Shown piece by piece: positions 1-7,742 of a stretch of DNA of 22,229 nt; position 1 is the stretch's first letter, and every line of letters begins with the position of its first letter. This stretch comes from an uncultured beta proteobacterium (GTDB lineage Bacteria > Pseudomonadota > Gammaproteobacteria > Burkholderiales > Burkholderiaceae_C), in the NCBI GenBank assembly GCA_903928325.1, contig CAIYQF010000118.1, positions 1 to 22,229 of the forward strand, given 5' to 3'. The translations under genes and the position numbers were made by a program. Below the pieces are notes generated by a model. That model saw only the letters and a list, made by a program, of their open reading frames with translations. It had not been told where the DNA came from and did not search any database.

Positions 1-2118
1 GCCGGCTTTGCCTGCGGGCTCGCTACGGGTCGCTTGCAACACGCTTTGCCAAGCCGCCAAAAAGCGCTGCAAGGCCGCGCGCGACGGGCTTTCCACCAGC
101 ATTTGGGCGCGTTCGATGTTGGCCACGCGCTGGACCGCCATCGGCACTGCGGCGTACAGGCTGACCTGCGCCAGGGTCTCGGCCCAGCCTTCCCACTGCG
201 CCATGTCGGCGCTCGCGTTGGCGCTGGCTGCGTTTAAAAACGCCTGTGCCGCCTCTTGACTGCGGGCTTCGGCCCGCACCAGCGCCTGAAAGCTAAATGG
301 CGGCATGGCGGCTTGCTCGCGTTCAACCAATTGGCTTTGTGCAAAGGCGGGGTAGTCGTAGTTTTTCAGTGCCGCGTAAAGCGGGTGCAGGGGCTGGAAG
401 GTTTGGATCCAGACCTCGCTGTGCTGGCCCAGGCGTGCGTCGCGCCCAGCGCGTCCGGCGGCCTGCATTAGCAGGCTAAATAGGCGCTCGGGTGCACGAA
501 AGTCGCTGGAAAACAGGGCGCCGTCGGGGTTGACGGCCGCCACCAGGGTGATGCGGCGAAAGTCGTGCCCTTTGGCGATCATTTGCGTGCCCACCAGCAC
601 GTCCACATCGCCGGCATGCACCGCTGCCAATTGGGTTTGCAGCGTGCCTTTGAGGCGCGTGGTGTCGGCGTCGATGCGGGCCAGCCGAATCGGCTCGCCC
701 AGCGGGAATTCGGCGCATACGGTTCCGGGGCGGCGCACGTCCGAGAGTAAGTCCGCCAACACCTCTTCGATTTGCTCGGTGCCCCGGCCAATCGGCGCAA
801 TATCCGGGTTGCCACAGTCCGGGCAGGCGCGCGCCACCCGATCGGTAAAGCCACAGTGGTGGCAGCGCAAGCTGCGGTCAATTTTGTGGAACACGCGGTA
901 GGCGCTGCAGTGCGGGCACGCACTCTTCCAGCCACAGTCTGCGCAGTGCAGCACCGGAGCGTAGCCGCGGCGGTTCAAAAACACCATGCACTGCTCGCCA
1001 CGCAACACGCGCTCCTTGATGGCTTGGATCAGGGGAAGCGAAAAAATGGCGTTGCGGGCCTGGTGGTTCATGTCCACGCGGCGCACCTTGGGCAGTTCGT
1101 GTGCAGCGCTGCCAATGCGGCTGGGCATGTGCAGGCGCAGGTAGCGCCCGCCCTGGTCAGCGGGCCGGCTCAGGTACCAGCTCTCCAGCGACGGCGTGGC
1201 CGACCCGAGCACGACTCTGGCCTGTTCAAGCTTGGCCCGGTAAATGGCCAAATCGCGCGCCGAGTAGCGCGCGCCCTCGCCACTTTTGTAGCTGGGGTCG
1301 TGTTCTTCGTCGACGACGATGAGCGCCAGGCGAGGGATCGAGGCAAACACCGCCATGCGCGTGCCCAACACGATGCGTGCGCGGCCCTCGTGGGCGGCCA
1401 GCCAGGCGCCCAGACGCTGCGGGTTGGTCATGCCGCTGTGCAGGCTGACAAGGGCTTTGGCACCAAAACGTGGGCCAAAGCGCTCCTGAAACCGCGCCTC
1501 GAGCTGGGGTGTGAGGTTGATTTCAGGGACCATGACCAAGGCCTGTGCCGTCGGGTCCTTCTCCAGCAGGGCTTGCACCGACTGCAAATAGACCTCGGTT
1601 TTTCCGCTGCCGGTGGCACCAAACAGCAAAAATGGCCCCGACTGCTCTTGAATCTGCGCCACGGCGTGGCTTTGTTCGGGTGTGAGCGTGGGCTCCTTGG
1701 CGTTTGGCGCCAGGCCCGGTGGGGCTGCTTTTTCGACCGCACGCGCCTGACGTGCAAGGCGCCGTTGCATTTGCAGCGGCGAGAGCTCGCGCAACTGGGG
1801 TGGCAACGCCGCCAAGGCCACCTCGCCCAGTGAACGCTGGTAATACTGCGCCGCAAAGCGCACCAGCTGCTGCCATTGCGGACTCAACGGCGCGATGGTG
1901 TCCATCACGCCGACCACGTCGCGCAGTTTGCCCACGTCCAGCTCACCCGTGCCCTCCTCCGCGTCCTTGTGCCATACCACGCCCAAGGTTTCGCGCGCCC
2001 CCAGCGGCACGCGCACCAGCGTCCCCGGCGCCAGCGGCGATGGGTGGCGGTAGGTCAGCACCGAGCCCAGCGCGGAATGCGCGGGGGTATGCACGAGAAC
2101 GCTCAGCCAGGTAGTCAT
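1..2118 (-). CDS. priA: Primosomal protein N' (replication restart helicase PriA), 3' end cut by window edge
   Basis: PriA is the superfamily-2 3'-5' DNA helicase that recognises stalled or collapsed forks and starts primosome reassembly. The minus-strand frame from the ATG at 2116-2118 stays open to base 1, giving 706 codons. The N-terminus begins MTTWLSVLVHTP, as in the PriA DNA-binding domain. Walker A GATGSGKTEVY is encoded around 1590-1620. The DEEH box (LIVVDEEHDPSYKS) lies near 1290-1320, followed by GSATPSLES. A Cys-rich zinc module (HCADCGWKSACPHCS, then CHHCG and CPDCG) is read between about 960 and 800. Helicase motifs VGTQMIAKGHDF and QAAGRAGR follow towards 600-450. The family usually ends with a VDVDP-like tail, which is not reached, so roughly 10-20 residues are missing. 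hemE lies upstream on the same strand but 833 bp away, so cotranscription is doubtful. Confidence 0.97.
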   Translation of the reverse strand, partial: MTTWLSVLVHTPAHSALGSVLTYRHPSPLAPGTLVRVPLGARETLGVVWHKDAEEGTGELDVGKLRDVVGVMDTIAPLSPQWQQLVRFAAQYYQRSLGEVALAALPPQLRELSPLQMQRRLARQARAVEKAAPPGLAPNAKEPTLTPEQSHAVAQIQEQSGPFLLFGATGSGKTEVYLQSVQALLEKDPTAQALVMVPEINLTPQLEARFQERFGPRFGAKALVSLHSGMTNPQRLGAWLAAHEGRARIVLGTRMAVFASIPRLALIVVDEEHDPSYKSGEGARYSARDLAIYRAKLEQARVVLGSATPSLESWYLSRPADQGGRYLRLHMPSRIGSAAHELPKVRRVDMNHQARNAIFSLPLIQAIKERVLRGEQCMVFLNRRGYAPVLHCADCGWKSACPHCSAYRVFHKIDRSLRCHHCGFTDRVARACPDCGNPDIAPIGRGTEQIEEVLADLLSDVRRPGTVCAEFPLGEPIRLARIDADTTRLKGTLQTQLAAVHAGDVDVLVGTQMIAKGHDFRRITLVAAVNPDGALFSSDFRAPERLFSLLMQAAGRAGRDARLGQHSEVWIQTFQPLHPLYAALKNYDYPAFAQSQLVEREQAAMPPFSFQALVRAEARSQEAAQAFLNAASANASADMAQWEGWAETLAQVSLYAAVPMAVQRVANIERAQMLVESPSRAALQRFLAAWQSVLQATRSEPAGKAG

Positions 2119-2284
2119 GGAGCCTCTATTGTCGGTGGACGGGCCTGTCACTCAATCCGCACAGAGGCGATCGAAAGGGCGGGCGGTGAAAGGGCCGGCA
2201 TTGGCGGCGGATGTAGATCTGCTGGGATAAAAAAGTCCGCTAAGTCCTTGATCTGTAATGGGGCTCAGGATTGCCCCCAGATTC

Positions 2285-2293
2285 TGTGGATAA
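2285..2293 (-). promoter_or_regulatory. DnaA box 1 (perfect TTATCCACA)
   Basis: The plus strand reads TGTGGATAA, the exact complement of the high-affinity DnaA box TTATCCACA. It opens a 21-base segment that recurs with one mismatch at 2699-2719. Confidence 0.7.
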
Positions 2294-2389
2294 CTTTGTT
2301 GATATGCCTTCCCTGCAAACGGCTTCCGCTGGCAAAGCCCCCTAATTTTCGGTTTGCTTAGAAATTGAGCAAAATTTAAATTCGTTAAA

Positions 2390-2402
2390 AATCAATGACT
2401 TG
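2390..2402 (+). promoter_or_regulatory. IHF consensus match 1
   Basis: AATCAATGACTTG fits WATCAANNNNTTR at every position. It lies at the edge of the A/T-rich block at 2341-2400, between DnaA boxes 1 and 2. The motif is short and degenerate, so chance is possible, but two exact matches occur in this one gap. Confidence 0.4.
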
Positions 2403-2470
2403 CGTACGCTCCTGGATATATAGCAGGATAGGAATGCGGTGAAGGCCATGGACCAAGGTCCTATCAGAAT

Positions 2471-2479
2471 TGTGCATAA
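2471..2479 (-). promoter_or_regulatory. DnaA box 2 (TTATGCACA variant)
   Basis: The plus strand reads TGTGCATAA. Its complement TTATGCACA fits the relaxed consensus TTWTNCACA. It lies between the two perfect boxes, in the same orientation. Confidence 0.5.
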
Positions 2480-2698
2480 GTTCAACTCTAGCGCACCCCA
2501 GGCGCCGGGACGGAATGCTTTCGGACGTGTCCCTTTGGAGTCAAAAACCGTGCCTGGTTGGGGCATGGGCGCCTAGAAGTATTCCCCGGGGTCTCACCAG
2601 CAGCATGGGAAGCCCTTGGGTTGACCTCGTGATAAAAACTATCCAAAATCCACGCAAGTGATTGATTCTTATAGATTGCACGTGTTATCGGGTCTTTG

Positions 2699-2707
2699 TG
2701 TGGATAA
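2699..2707 (-). promoter_or_regulatory. DnaA box 3 (perfect TTATCCACA)
   Basis: This is a second exact TGTGGATAA on the plus strand, followed by CATTGTTGATAT. It has the same orientation and nearly the same downstream bases as box 1. Confidence 0.7.
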
Positions 2708-2805
2708 CATTGTTGATATCTCCCCCCCCGGGGTACAAAAAAGCCCCAAATATCAAGGGTTTCAACAGGGTGCCTCGAAATGATGCAAATTCAAAATTTC
2801 ATATA

Positions 2806-2818
2806 AATCAACAACTTA
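2806..2818 (+). promoter_or_regulatory. IHF consensus match 2
   Basis: AATCAACAACTTA fits WATCAANNNNTTR at every position. It lies about 100 bp beyond DnaA box 3, inside the second A/T-rich stretch. Confidence 0.4.
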
Positions 2819-2951
2819 TGACGACCCATACGCGCTGGCCGAGTCCCTGTCGCACCAATGGGGGCTTTTGTAAATAGATCCGATTTATGTGCACAAGTTG
2901 TTAGACGGCTTTGAAAACGGAGAAAGATATGCTAGGGAACCCGGGCCGCCT

Positions 2952-4115
2952 TCAGGCTCGCATGCTGCGCGAATGGCCATGAACTGCTTCGACCAGTGCT
3001 GCCACATGCTCAGGGGGCGTGTGCTGGCTAATGCCGTGGCCTAGATTAAAAATATGCGTCGGTCCTAGGCCGGGGCCTTTGTGTGGTGTGCCAAAGCTGT
3101 CGAGCACTCGCGCAACTTCGGCCGCTATGTGCGCCGGGGGCGCAAACAATACGTTGGGGTCGATATTGCCTTGCAGGGCTTTGCCCGGACCGTTCGCTAC
3201 ACCGCCTACCGCTGCGCGCGCAGCGCCCAAGTTCACCGTCCAATCCAGACCCAGCACATCGCAGTCAAGACTGCCCATCTCTTGCAACCAGGGTCCGCCG
3301 CCCTTGGTAAAGACGATGCGCGCGATGGCTTGCCCCTGCGGACCTTGGCGCTTGAGTTGCGACAGCACGCGCGCGGTGTAAGCAAGGCTGAAGGTCTGGA
3401 ATGCCCCATCAGCAAGCACGCCCCCCCAGCTATCAAACACCATAACCGCTTGGGCACCCGCGTCAATTTGTGCGTTGAGGTAGGCCGCTACCGAGTCGGC
3501 GTTGATCGCCAATATGCGGTGCATCAGGTCCGGCCGGGAATACAACATGGTTTTAACGAGCCGGTAGTCGTCGGAACCGGCACCTTCGACCATGTAGCAC
3601 GCCAAGGTCCAGGGGCTGCCAGAAAAACCGATCAAGGGTACGCGGCTCTTTCCGTCGGCCTGCGTGAGAGCTTTGCGGATGGAGCTGACCGCATCAAAGA
3701 CGTAGCGCAGCTTCTCCATATCGGGGACTTCGAGCTGGTTCACTGCGGCTTCGTCTCGCAACGGATGGGCAAAACGCGGCCCCTCCCCGAGCGCAAAACT
3801 CAGCCCTAAGCCCATGGCGTCGGGAACGGTCAAGATATCGCTGAACAAAATGGCCGCGTCCAAGGGGTAGCGCTCCAAAGGCTGGAGCGTAACTTCAGTG
3901 GCGTAGTCGCGGTTGGTGGCCAAACCCATGAAGCTACCTGCCTTGGCGCGCGTGGCGCGGTACTCAGGCAGGTAGCGACCGGCCTGGCGCATCAGCCACA
4001 AGGGCGTGTAAGGCGTGGCGTGGCGCAAGCAGGCGCGCATGAAGGTGTCGTTTTGCAGGCGCGAAAAAGCGGTGTCCAAAGCGTCGGTGGTGTGCATGGG
4101 GTGTGTCGTTGTCAT
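2952..4115 (-). CDS. hemE: Uroporphyrinogen decarboxylase
   Basis: HemE decarboxylates the four acetate side chains of uroporphyrinogen III to give coproporphyrinogen III, a cytoplasmic step of haem synthesis. Both family signatures are visible: RQAGRYLPEYR (about residues 43-53) and the GFSGSPWTLACYMVEG block further in. The C-terminal FNLGHGI motif is also present. I chose the ATG at 4113-4115 (MTTTHPMHTTDAL, 387 aa). It is preceded by an AAGG-type ribosome site, and the 24 extra residues from an upstream ATG at 4187 do not look like HemE. The length is slightly above the usual 350-370 because of an N-terminal tail of about 20 residues. It is divergent from the dynamin-like gene across 130 bp, and the candidate DnaA locus lies just past its stop. 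Confidence 0.98.
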   Translation of the reverse strand: MTTTHPMHTTDALDTAFSRLQNDTFMRACLRHATPYTPLWLMRQAGRYLPEYRATRAKAGSFMGLATNRDYATEVTLQPLERYPLDAAILFSDILTVPDAMGLGLSFALGEGPRFAHPLRDEAAVNQLEVPDMEKLRYVFDAVSSIRKALTQADGKSRVPLIGFSGSPWTLACYMVEGAGSDDYRLVKTMLYSRPDLMHRILAINADSVAAYLNAQIDAGAQAVMVFDSWGGVLADGAFQTFSLAYTARVLSQLKRQGPQGQAIARIVFTKGGGPWLQEMGSLDCDVLGLDWTVNLGAARAAVGGVANGPGKALQGNIDPNVLFAPPAHIAAEVARVLDSFGTPHKGPGLGPTHIFNLGHGISQHTPPEHVAALVEAVHGHSRSMRA

Positions 4116-4245
4116 GGGATGCCTTGTCTTGGCCAATGGCGCCAGTAAATTTGGCTTTAAGTGTAAGCGGCGCCCATCTCGCGCCATTTAATTTTTATTT
4201 TGACAATGAAATGGCTATACTTTTCCCACTAAAAATGGGGGAATC
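4116..4245. promoter_or_regulatory. Divergent promoter region between hemE and the dynamin-like gene
   Basis: This 130-bp gap between divergent start codons is A/T-rich at 4187-4235, unlike the genes beside it. On the plus strand it has TTGACA at 4200-4205 and TATACT at 4216-4221. The spacing between them is only 10 bases, so they cannot be one classical sigma-70 pair. TATACT may act with a weaker upstream -35. No operator or riboswitch was recognised. Confidence 0.35.
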
Positions 4246-6156
4246 TTGGCAACGCAGTTCAACGACCTTTGGATGCAAAACAGTGCGTGGAAGCGGGAGA
4301 TCGCGCTGCTCGTCAAACTATTTTCCCGCTGGTTGACGTCCCATTCTCTGGTCGATGCAAGGGTGCAACAGAGTTTGTTGGCGCTGGAAGAGCTGGTAAG
4401 GGACGAAAAGGTCGTGTTGGCCGTTGTGGGCGCGGGGTCCAATGCCAAGTCAGCACTGGTGAGTGCACTTGTATTTTCTGATGGGTGTGACCCATTTGCA
4501 GATGGCCCGAGTCGGGTAAAAGCACTCTGCACGGTCGAATTCGGATACGACGAAAGTCTGGCGACCGGCCTGCACTTGCTGCCAACCGAAAACCCGCAGC
4601 AGACTCAAGGGCCAGCGCCCTGGCGCCCGCAGATTACGGGTTGGACCCATTTCGATTTCGACGTTCACAATGGACCGCAATGTGCCCAAATTTTGGGAAA
4701 TACGGCCCAAACAGTCGACATCGGTTCAGATGTGGCGCGCGATATGGGCTTCCGGCAGGGGTGTGCCACCGACCCACCAGCGGCGCCAGAGACGATAAGA
4801 GTCCCGCGCTGGAAGCATGCGAAGGTCAATATGCCCCAAACCGTGCTTAGCAACGGATTGGTCGTACTGGACATCCCGGACGCTCTGGACGCACCAGGTG
4901 CTGTGTCTGCGCAGGCAAAACGCTGCCTGTCACAGGCGCACGCTGTGGTCTTCGTATTGGCTGCCGATAACACCCTTAGTACAACGGAGCGCCGTCTCTG
5001 GCAAGACCACTTGGCGCCCGCAGTGTCAGGCCGCACGGAAAACTGGCTCGTGTTGACACGAGCTCAATCCACCATCCAGCAGCCCCATTACCCTTCCCAG
5101 TTTTCCTCGGTACCAGTCGGTGGGATTGACAACGTGGTGCAAGACCTTGGGTTCGGCTATGGGCAAGTTATTGGAATAGGTAAGGATGAAGGGTTGGTGG
5201 CTGCCGAGGCCTTGGTGCGACGCTTGGTCGGTCGCCGGCAAACTTTGTTGCATTCAGGCCTGCGCGCAGCCATACAAACAACCCACGAGTCGCTGAACCT
5301 GCTGATCCAGACGCGCAAAGACGAACTGGCCAGGCACCAGACTGAACTGGAAAGCCTGCGCGGCAAAAGTGGCGCCGTGTTGTATGCAATGCGCGAACGA
5401 ATCGTGCGCGAGAGCGCGGAGTTTCAAAGCGCTGCCGCAGAGCTAAAAACGCTGGAAAATGCGCAGCGTCAGTCCTTGAAGTCGGTTCTCTTGGGCCTGC
5501 GTGACGCCCCACTGGACCAGGAAATGCGCGTGTTGGCAAAGCGCTTGGCAACGGCCACAAACCGTGGTGCGGTCACGCAGGCGTATGCCCAGGCATTTGC
5601 GACCGCTCGAAAAAATATAGTCAACGCACATGCTGCGTGCGCAAACTTACGGACCCAATGGGAGCAGGCACTTGGGCGTATCTGCGCACGAAATGCTATG
5701 CCTCCAACCCTAGCGCCTGTGCTAGAGCCTTTGGCTTATCTTGGTAATTTGGAACTGGTGGAGCGCAGCCATCTGACCTATCTGCACAATGATGCGGTGT
5801 TCAAGCTGCGCCGACCGGAATTTGTGCAAAAGCTGGTGCAGGCACTGGTTCCCCAACTGCAAACGGTGCACCAGCGTGCCGCCAATGAAATCGAGCACTG
5901 GTATGCAAGTGCTGCAGCGACCGTGGAGGTTCACCTCAACGGTTTCCAGGCGGAATTCTCCAATCGACTAGGCGCGTTGGACGATGTTCAGCGGTCGAGC
6001 GAAGTCCTGAGCCACCGGCGCCGTGATCTGGATGATCAACTTCAAGAAATCGGACAACTCTGCCTCTCACTGGAACGGCAATTGGGTTACTTGTATGCCA
6101 GTGCTGAGGATCAAGCGCCGACAGGGCGGGCCACACCGCTCACGACAGCCGTCTAA
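4246..6156 (+). CDS. Dynamin-family protein with degenerate GTPase motifs (likely pseudo-GTPase)
   Basis: The 636-residue architecture fits bacterial dynamin-like proteins: an N-terminal helix, a GTPase-like fold (about residues 55-340) and a long helical part. Coiled-coil-prone stretches occur at about 345-415 and 560-620. The core is recognisable through the P-loop region, an RWKHAKVNMP segment, GLVVLDIPDAL and AHAVVFVLAADN. The nucleotide motifs are altered. The P-loop at 62-69 is GAGSNAKS, with Ala for the Gly of GKS. G3 is DIPD (209-212), not DxxG. The G4 position is TRAQ (271-274), not N/TKxD. No clear G2 Thr is seen. The start is TTG at 4246 behind GGGGGA; the next in-frame ATG, at 4273, has a weaker site. 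No membrane helix is obvious. Family members remodel membranes, but catalysis here is doubtful and the role unknown. Confidence 0.8.
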   Translation: MATQFNDLWMQNSAWKREIALLVKLFSRWLTSHSLVDARVQQSLLALEELVRDEKVVLAVVGAGSNAKSALVSALVFSDGCDPFADGPSRVKALCTVEFGYDESLATGLHLLPTENPQQTQGPAPWRPQITGWTHFDFDVHNGPQCAQILGNTAQTVDIGSDVARDMGFRQGCATDPPAAPETIRVPRWKHAKVNMPQTVLSNGLVVLDIPDALDAPGAVSAQAKRCLSQAHAVVFVLAADNTLSTTERRLWQDHLAPAVSGRTENWLVLTRAQSTIQQPHYPSQFSSVPVGGIDNVVQDLGFGYGQVIGIGKDEGLVAAEALVRRLVGRRQTLLHSGLRAAIQTTHESLNLLIQTRKDELARHQTELESLRGKSGAVLYAMRERIVRESAEFQSAAAELKTLENAQRQSLKSVLLGLRDAPLDQEMRVLAKRLATATNRGAVTQAYAQAFATARKNIVNAHAACANLRTQWEQALGRICARNAMPPTLAPVLEPLAYLGNLELVERSHLTYLHNDAVFKLRRPEFVQKLVQALVPQLQTVHQRAANEIEHWYASAAATVEVHLNGFQAEFSNRLGALDDVQRSSEVLSHRRRDLDDQLQEIGQLCLSLERQLGYLYASAEDQAPTGRATPLTTAV

Positions 6157-6427
6157 TTGTAGTTAAATAGATGATGATTGCCAAAAATTAATGTAATATC
6201 ACCGGCAGCAGATTGTGTGGCTGCGGTACGGACGCCCGTAATCGCGTCATCGATTTGACCCGGCCAACACGCGCTAGGGTTAGCAAGTTAACGATTGGAA
6301 ATCAAATGTGTGTGAAAAAAAACTCAAAAATGACTTCGCGCTCCAGCAGCGTTAGGGGAGTGCGCGCATTGTGGTTTCCCGATGGAGAAAAAAATCGTGT
6401 TGAGTGGCGGTAAACGGAGATCAAAAA
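6157..6427. other. Intergenic region before pilG; likely holds the pil operon promoter
   Basis: This 271-bp gap separates the dynamin-like gene from pilG. It contains TTGACC at 6255-6260 and TAATAT at 6194-6199, but neither has a partner at proper spacing, so no promoter is called. Imperfect short inverted bases (GCAGC...GCTGC) around 6207-6225 lack a T-tract and are not called a terminator. The pilG ribosome site GGAGA is at 6416-6420. Confidence 0.35.
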
Positions 6428-6829
6428 ATGGAAAACGCAGCGGACTATTTGGGTCGAATTTTGGTGGTTGATGACAGCAACACCATCCGTCGTAGTGCTG
6501 AGCTTTTTCTTAAGCAGGGCGGCCACGACGTATACCTGGCGGAAGACGGGATCGATGCGCTCAGCAAGGTGTATGAACACCAGCCCGACTTAATATTTTG
6601 CGATATTTCAATGCCACGTCTTGATGGGTATCAAACCTGCGCCATCATCAAAAGCAATTCACGATTTGCATCGGTTCCAGTGGTCATGCTTTCATCCAAA
6701 GATGGGGTAGTAGATCGAGCGCGAGGACGCATAGTCGGAGCGCAAGACTACCTTACAAAACCATTTACGAAGACGCAAATACTACATGCAGTTCAGCAGT
6801 ATGGCGTACCTTTTCATGGGGATGCGTAA
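6428..6829 (+). CDS. pilG: Type IV pilus response regulator PilG (CheY-like)
   Basis: This is a stand-alone receiver domain of 133 aa. In the Pil-Chp system PilG takes phosphate from ChpA and promotes pilus extension and twitching. Visible features are the acidic pair D15-D16 in ILVVDDSNTIRR, the phospho-acceptor D59 in LIFCDISMPRLDG, S89/S90 in VVMLSSKDG, and K111 in DYLTKPF. The DGYQTCAIIK and GRIVGAQDYLTKPF blocks closely resemble Pseudomonas PilG. I chose the ATG at 6428 because GGAGA lies 7 bases upstream; a GTG at 6404 would add eight unsupported residues. It is the first gene of the cluster, and its stop overlaps the pilH start in TAATG. Confidence 0.95.
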   Translation: MENAADYLGRILVVDDSNTIRRSAELFLKQGGHDVYLAEDGIDALSKVYEHQPDLIFCDISMPRLDGYQTCAIIKSNSRFASVPVVMLSSKDGVVDRARGRIVGAQDYLTKPFTKTQILHAVQQYGVPFHGDA

Positions 6830-7200
6830 TGGCAATTAACAAGGTGCTGGTGGTGGACGACTCAAAGACGGAGACGATGTATCTGACGGACATCCTTGCA
6901 AAAAGCGGATATGTGGTCTGTAGCGCGGAAAATGCTGAACAAGCCCTCTTATCGTTGGAGTCTAACCAACCCGATCTCATATTGATGGATGTAGTGTTAC
7001 CTGGGAAAAACGGTTTTCAGCTGACCCGTACTGTATCTCGAACCCCAGAATATTCCCATATACCGATCATCATTTGTAGCAGCAAGTCCCTAGAAACAGA
7101 TCGAATTTGGGGTCTCCGCCAAGGTGCGGTGGACTATTTAACTAAGCCGGTTAGCCCTGAGCTACTGCTTACACGAATCAAGTCGCTTGGTGGCAGATAA
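6829..7200 (+). CDS. pilH: Type IV pilus response regulator PilH (CheY-like)
   Basis: This is the second single-domain receiver, 123 aa. In the Pil-Chp pathway PilH is a counterpart to PilG, linked to pilus retraction and to acting as a phosphate sink. It has D10-D11 in VLVVDDSKTE, the acceptor D54 in LILMDVVLPGKNGFQ, S84-S85 in IICSSKS, and K106 in VDYLTKPVSP. The GFQLTR and QGAVDYLTKP blocks are typical of PilH. Its ATG shares one base with the pilG stop codon, which indicates translational coupling. GGGGA at about 6817-6821 can serve as ribosome site. pilI follows after three bases. Confidence 0.94.
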   Translation: MAINKVLVVDDSKTETMYLTDILAKSGYVVCSAENAEQALLSLESNQPDLILMDVVLPGKNGFQLTRTVSRTPEYSHIPIIICSSKSLETDRIWGLRQGAVDYLTKPVSPELLLTRIKSLGGR

Positions 7201-7203
7201 AGC

Positions 7204-7731
7204 ATGGACCATCGACATGCCATTCGTGACTTGCAGAATCGGCTCGCAAATAGGCTGAAACTGTTGCAAGGTCAAGGGGGCACAGCTGAATGGCTAGCCG
7301 TTAGAACAGGTGGCCAGCACTATTTGTTTGCACTTCGCCAAGCTGGGGAAATACTTCCGGCATTTAATTTGCATCCTGTCCCTTATACCAAGCCATGGTT
7401 CCTGGGCGTACTCACTATACGCGGTGGACTCTATGGTGTGATTGAGTTTAGCCAATTTGTGTTCAATGGTCTTCCACGGCTTCCTGTTCAAGCTGATAGC
7501 AGTATGGCAATCTCAATAAATGAACAACTCGAAGTAAATTGTGCTTTGCAAGTCGATGAAGTACTCGGTTTAAAGGGTAGCGATGCATTCGTTGCATCGA
7601 AGCCGCCCGCGTCGAAAGCACCGGCATATTACGCGCGTCGTTTTGAAGATAAGGCGGGGCTTGTCTGGCAAGCGTGCGATTTGCAAATACTCGCGCGGTC
7701 TCCCGAGTTCTTAGATATCAGTATTAGTTAA
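7204..7731 (+). CDS. pilI: Chemotaxis adaptor PilI (CheW-like)
   Basis: This is a 175-residue single CheW-like domain. Such adaptors couple the PilJ receptor to the ChpA kinase in the cytoplasm. Visible features are a helical N-terminus with many Gln and Arg residues, the beta-barrel segment WLAVRTGGQHYLFALRQAGE, and the CheW-typical turn KPWFLGVLTIRGGLYGVIEF at about residues 60-80. A second half ends in the usual W-x-x-CDLQIL segment. The length matches Pseudomonas PilI (about 178). It starts three bases after pilH and ends at TAAGAGG, where the stop overlaps the pilJ ribosome site. Confidence 0.92.
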   Translation: MDHRHAIRDLQNRLANRLKLLQGQGGTAEWLAVRTGGQHYLFALRQAGEILPAFNLHPVPYTKPWFLGVLTIRGGLYGVIEFSQFVFNGLPRLPVQADSSMAISINEQLEVNCALQVDEVLGLKGSDAFVASKPPASKAPAYYARRFEDKAGLVWQACDLQILARSPEFLDISIS

Positions 7732-7742
7732 GAGGTAAGCAC

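Larger units (their letters stand above)
2285..2719 (+). repeat. Pair of 21-bp direct repeats containing the DnaA boxes (2285-2305 and 2699-2719)
   Basis: Both copies read TGTGGATAAC, one variable base (T or A), then TTGTTGATAT, so 20 of 21 bases match. The conservation reaches 12 bases beyond the 9-mer DnaA box, so the repeat unit is longer than the box alone. The coordinates span both copies; the DNA between them is not repeated. Confidence 0.75.
2119..2951. other. Gene-free hemE-priA intergenic region; candidate replication origin or DnaA-binding locus
   Basis: This 833-bp stretch has no convincing gene; its short open frames match no family and have no good ribosome site. It holds three matches to the DnaA-box consensus TTWTNCACA, all read as TGTGNATAA on the plus strand: 2285-2293, 2471-2479 and 2699-2707. 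Two sites match the IHF consensus WATCAANNNNTTR exactly, at 2390-2402 and 2806-2818. A strongly A/T-rich block lies at about 2341-2400 and another at about 2780-2820. DnaA boxes, an IHF site and an AT-rich unwinding segment are the parts of a bacterial oriC. They are also the parts of DnaA-titrating loci such as E. coli datA. In Caulobacter and Rickettsia oriC lies next to hemE, which is suggestive. The assignment is inference; dnaA, rpmH and parAB are not in view. Confidence 0.5.

Noticed and set aside
772..1833. 353-codon plus-strand open frame
   Set aside because: It lies antisense to priA, whose helicase motifs are unmistakable. Long shadow frames are common in GC-rich DNA and this one matches no family I know.
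2731..2750. GGGG...CCCC inverted bases near a C-tract, possible terminator
   Set aside because: The short stem has no following T-tract and is not placed at the 3' end of a gene.
2470..2877. Two consecutive short plus-strand frames (63 and 71 codons) in the hemE-priA gap
   Set aside because: No family resemblance and no ribosome sites, and they cross the A/T-rich stretches and DnaA-box repeats; probably chance.
6178..6199. TTGCCA...TAATAT promoter pair
   Set aside because: The spacer is only 10 bases, too short for sigma-70.
6213..6413. 66-codon frame before pilG
   Set aside because: It starts without a ribosome site, resembles no protein family, and covers the probable operon leader.
6404..6427. 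GTG start for pilG
   Set aside because: It would place the GGAGA ribosome site inside the coding region; the ATG at 6428 fits both the site and PilG length.
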